From Rhabdophis nuchalis (Eukaryota; Chordata; Lepidosauria; Squamata; Natricidae): a stretch of DNA of 64,000 nucleotides. Position numbers and translations under genes: made by a program. The notes beneath the pieces are model-generated. The model was not told where the DNA came from and searched no databases. It saw nothing but the letters and a program-made list of their open reading frames with translations. Shown one piece after another: positions 62,399 to 64,000 of this stretch. The stretch lies in the NCBI GenBank assembly GCA_039707465.1, contig CM077643.1, forward strand, positions 42,868,105 to 42,932,104. The letters are read 5' to 3'. Position 1 is the stretch's first letter; each line of letters begins with the position of its first letter.

Positions 62399-62718
62399 GG
62401 GACGTGGTGGCTCAGTAGCTAAGACACTGAGCTTGTCGATCAGAAAGGTCAGCAGTTTGGTGGTTCAAATCCCTAGTGCAGCATAACGGAGTGAGCGCCT
62501 GTTATTTGTCCCAGCTTCTGCCAACCTAACGGTTCGAAAGCATGTAAAAATGCAAGTAGAAAAATAGGAGCCACCTTTGGTGGGAAGGTAACAGCGTTCT
62601 GTGCGCCTTCGGCATTTAGACAGGACTAGCTCTTCGGCTTTGAAACGGAGATGAGCACCGCCCCCTGGAGTCGGGACTAGCACATATGTGTGAGGGGAAG
62701 CTTTACCTTTACCTTTGG
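62399..62718 (+). mobile_element. tRNA-derived SINE (second family, CTTTAC tail)
   Basis: Box A TGGCTCAGTAGCTAAGACAC near 62407 and box B GGTTCAAATCC at 62462. The body is as at 44.3 kb with a short internal deletion (the CATGACCACGG segment is missing). Tail GGGGAAGCTTTACCTTTACC. Confidence 0.85.
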
Positions 62719-63029
62719 ACCATCTCATCCAATCACACAGACCACTATAACTGGGAGTAATGGTATATGGGTGAATATCTTCCAAGAGCACTGGGTTGCA
62801 AAAAGTCTAATCTCATCCTACATTTCGTACATCCTACATGCTCATCAGCATTCCAACTAGCAACTAGCATCTCTGAAAGAAGGCTATGATGGTTAACTCA
62901 TTCCTGTTGCTTGTTCCAGAGCTACTGTGCATCTGCATGTATGATAATCATTTCCTAGCTTGGAGAAGCTGGACTGTAATAGTGGTTCAGGAATTAGATT
63001 AAGAGCAGAGACACCTCAGTTCAGGTCTA
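62719..63029. other. No recognised feature
   Basis: Nothing recognised. Confidence 0.35.
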
Positions 63030-63405
63030 ACGTAGAACCATAGGATGGGAAGAGACCTGGAGGTTTTCTAATCCAAACCCATGCCTGGGGCAGGAATCCT
63101 TGTAGCATCCCCAATAAATGACTGTCCATACTTTCTTTAAAGATCTCCCAGGATGGAGCTCTTTCATTGCTTAATAGTTCTCCTGTCAGAACATTTCTCT
63201 TTATTTCTAGTTTGGACCACTCTCTATAAAGTTTGCACCCACTGGTTCCTTAGGCAACAAAGGAGATAAATCTACACCCTATTGCCCTGTGACAGCCCTT
63301 CAAGCATTGGAAGACTGCTATTACGTCTCCCTTTAGCCTTCTCTTCTTTAGGCTAAACATCCCAAATTCTTTGACCCATTCATCATAGGACAAAGCTTTC
63401 AACTA
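63030..63405 (-). mobile_element. Diverged CR1 3' end
   Basis: Plus strand ACCATAGGATGGGAAGAGACC ... TTCTTTAGGCTAAACATCCC ... TTCATCATAGGACAAAGC follows the complement of the CR1 ORF2 tail but is a different, older sub-family than 33.0 kb. Confidence 0.7.
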
Positions 63406-63472
63406 AACCTTTGACCATGGAAACTCATTGTGTAATTTAAATCAGCCATGCCCTTTCTCAATCCATCATACA

Positions 63473-63570
63473 GAACGGAACGGAACGGAACGGAACAGAA
63501 CGGAACGGAACGGAACAGAACAGAACAGAACAGAACAGAACAGAACAGAACAGAACAGAATAGAATAGAA
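63473..63570 (+). repeat. (GGAAC)n-(AGAAC)n-(AGAAT)n pentamer microsatellite
   Basis: About 19 pentamer units whose sequence drifts stepwise toward the LINE junction, where AGAAT units abut ACTTTATTGGCC. Confidence 0.95.
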
Positions 63571-64000
63571 TACTTTATTGGCCAAGTCTGATTGGACACC
63601 CAAGGAATTTGTCTTTGGTGCATAAGCACTCAGTGTACATAAAAAGACAAGACACATTTGTCAAGAATCATAAGGTGCACTTAATATTAATCATAGGGTA
63701 CAAATAAGCAATCAGGAAACAATCAATATAAGTATAAATAATGATATAAGCAACAAAATTGCAGTCATGCAGTCATAAGTGTGAGGAGATGGGTGATAGG
63801 AACGATGAGAAGACTAATAGTAATAGTAATGCAGCCTTAGTGAATGGTTTGACAGTGATTAGGGAGTTGTTTGTTTAGCAGAGTGATGGTGTTCAGGGGG
63901 AAAAAAGGTTCTTGTGTCTAGTTGTCTTGGTGTGCAGTGCTCTATGGCATCGTTTTGAGGGTAGGAGTTGAAACAATTTATGTCCAGGATGTGAGGGGTC
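63571..64000 (-). mobile_element. LINE 3' UTR with pentamer tail (Snake1/CR1-L3-like?), continues beyond the window
   Basis: ACTTTATTGGCCAAGTCTGATTGG, AAGGAATTTGTCTTTGGTGC and CGTTTTGAGGGTAGGAGTTG form a 3' UTR-like repeat whose 3' end carries AGAAT pentamers. The link to the snake CR1-L3 (Snake1) LINEs that seed pentamer microsatellites is from memory. No coding part is in the window. Confidence 0.55.

Overview
This window looks like intergenic or deep intronic DNA from a squamate reptile, most likely a snake. I find no host exon, rRNA or functional tRNA gene. What can be read is a dense, multiply nested population of transposable elements: CR1, L2-type and L1 LINEs, tRNA-derived SINEs of the Sauria/BovB-tail kind, hAT, mariner and Tc1 DNA transposons, solo LTRs, and long pentamer and tetramer microsatellites, including AGAAT-type arrays joined to LINE tails (a known feature of advanced snakes). 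The organism call is inference from this repeat mix.

Layout. 1-4.4 kb: a TA-flanked TIR element, an L2 3' end with a 210-bp compound microsatellite, pieces of an unclassified repeat (called R1 here), a hAT element with a perfect 8-bp target duplication, and a Ty1/copia-like gag fragment. 5.4-8.1 kb: one fossil mariner, broken by a CR1 and two hAT insertions. 8.1-9.4 kb: a CR1 reverse-transcriptase fossil holding a solo LTR. 9.4-12.4 kb: an L2 copy with an uninterrupted 920-codon endonuclease plus reverse-transcriptase frame. 13.2-15.8 kb: a hAT element holding an L1-related element that has ORF1 and a 3' UTR but no ORF2. 16.5-19.7 kb: a CR1 3' end, a hAT element and gag-like remnants. 23.9-27.6 kb: an L1 with an open 840-codon ORF2 inside a foldback MITE. 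29-35 kb: several LINEs and a solo LTR that contains a CR1-tailed SINE. 36.7-37.7 kb: a deleted Tc1 element with about 105-bp terminal repeats. 38.9-53.8 kb: MITEs, hATs, SINEs, L2 copies and microsatellites. 55.4-64 kb: a four-layer nest holding a second ORF1-only L1 derivative, an L2 reverse-transcriptase copy, more hATs and a LINE tail with a microsatellite.

How the parts relate. These are parasites rather than a pathway. L1 could supply machinery for the ORF1-only elements, whose 3' ends resemble the L1 3' end here. CR1 could mobilise the CR1-tailed SINE. An absent hAT transposase would have moved the many 8-bp-TSD MITEs. Exact target duplications allow the insertion order to be read in several nests.

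The best candidate for something under-described is the ORF1-only (HAL1-like) L1 lineage. It is present as two clearly diverged copies, each with its own target duplication, and both go straight from the ORF1 C-terminus into the same 3' UTR.
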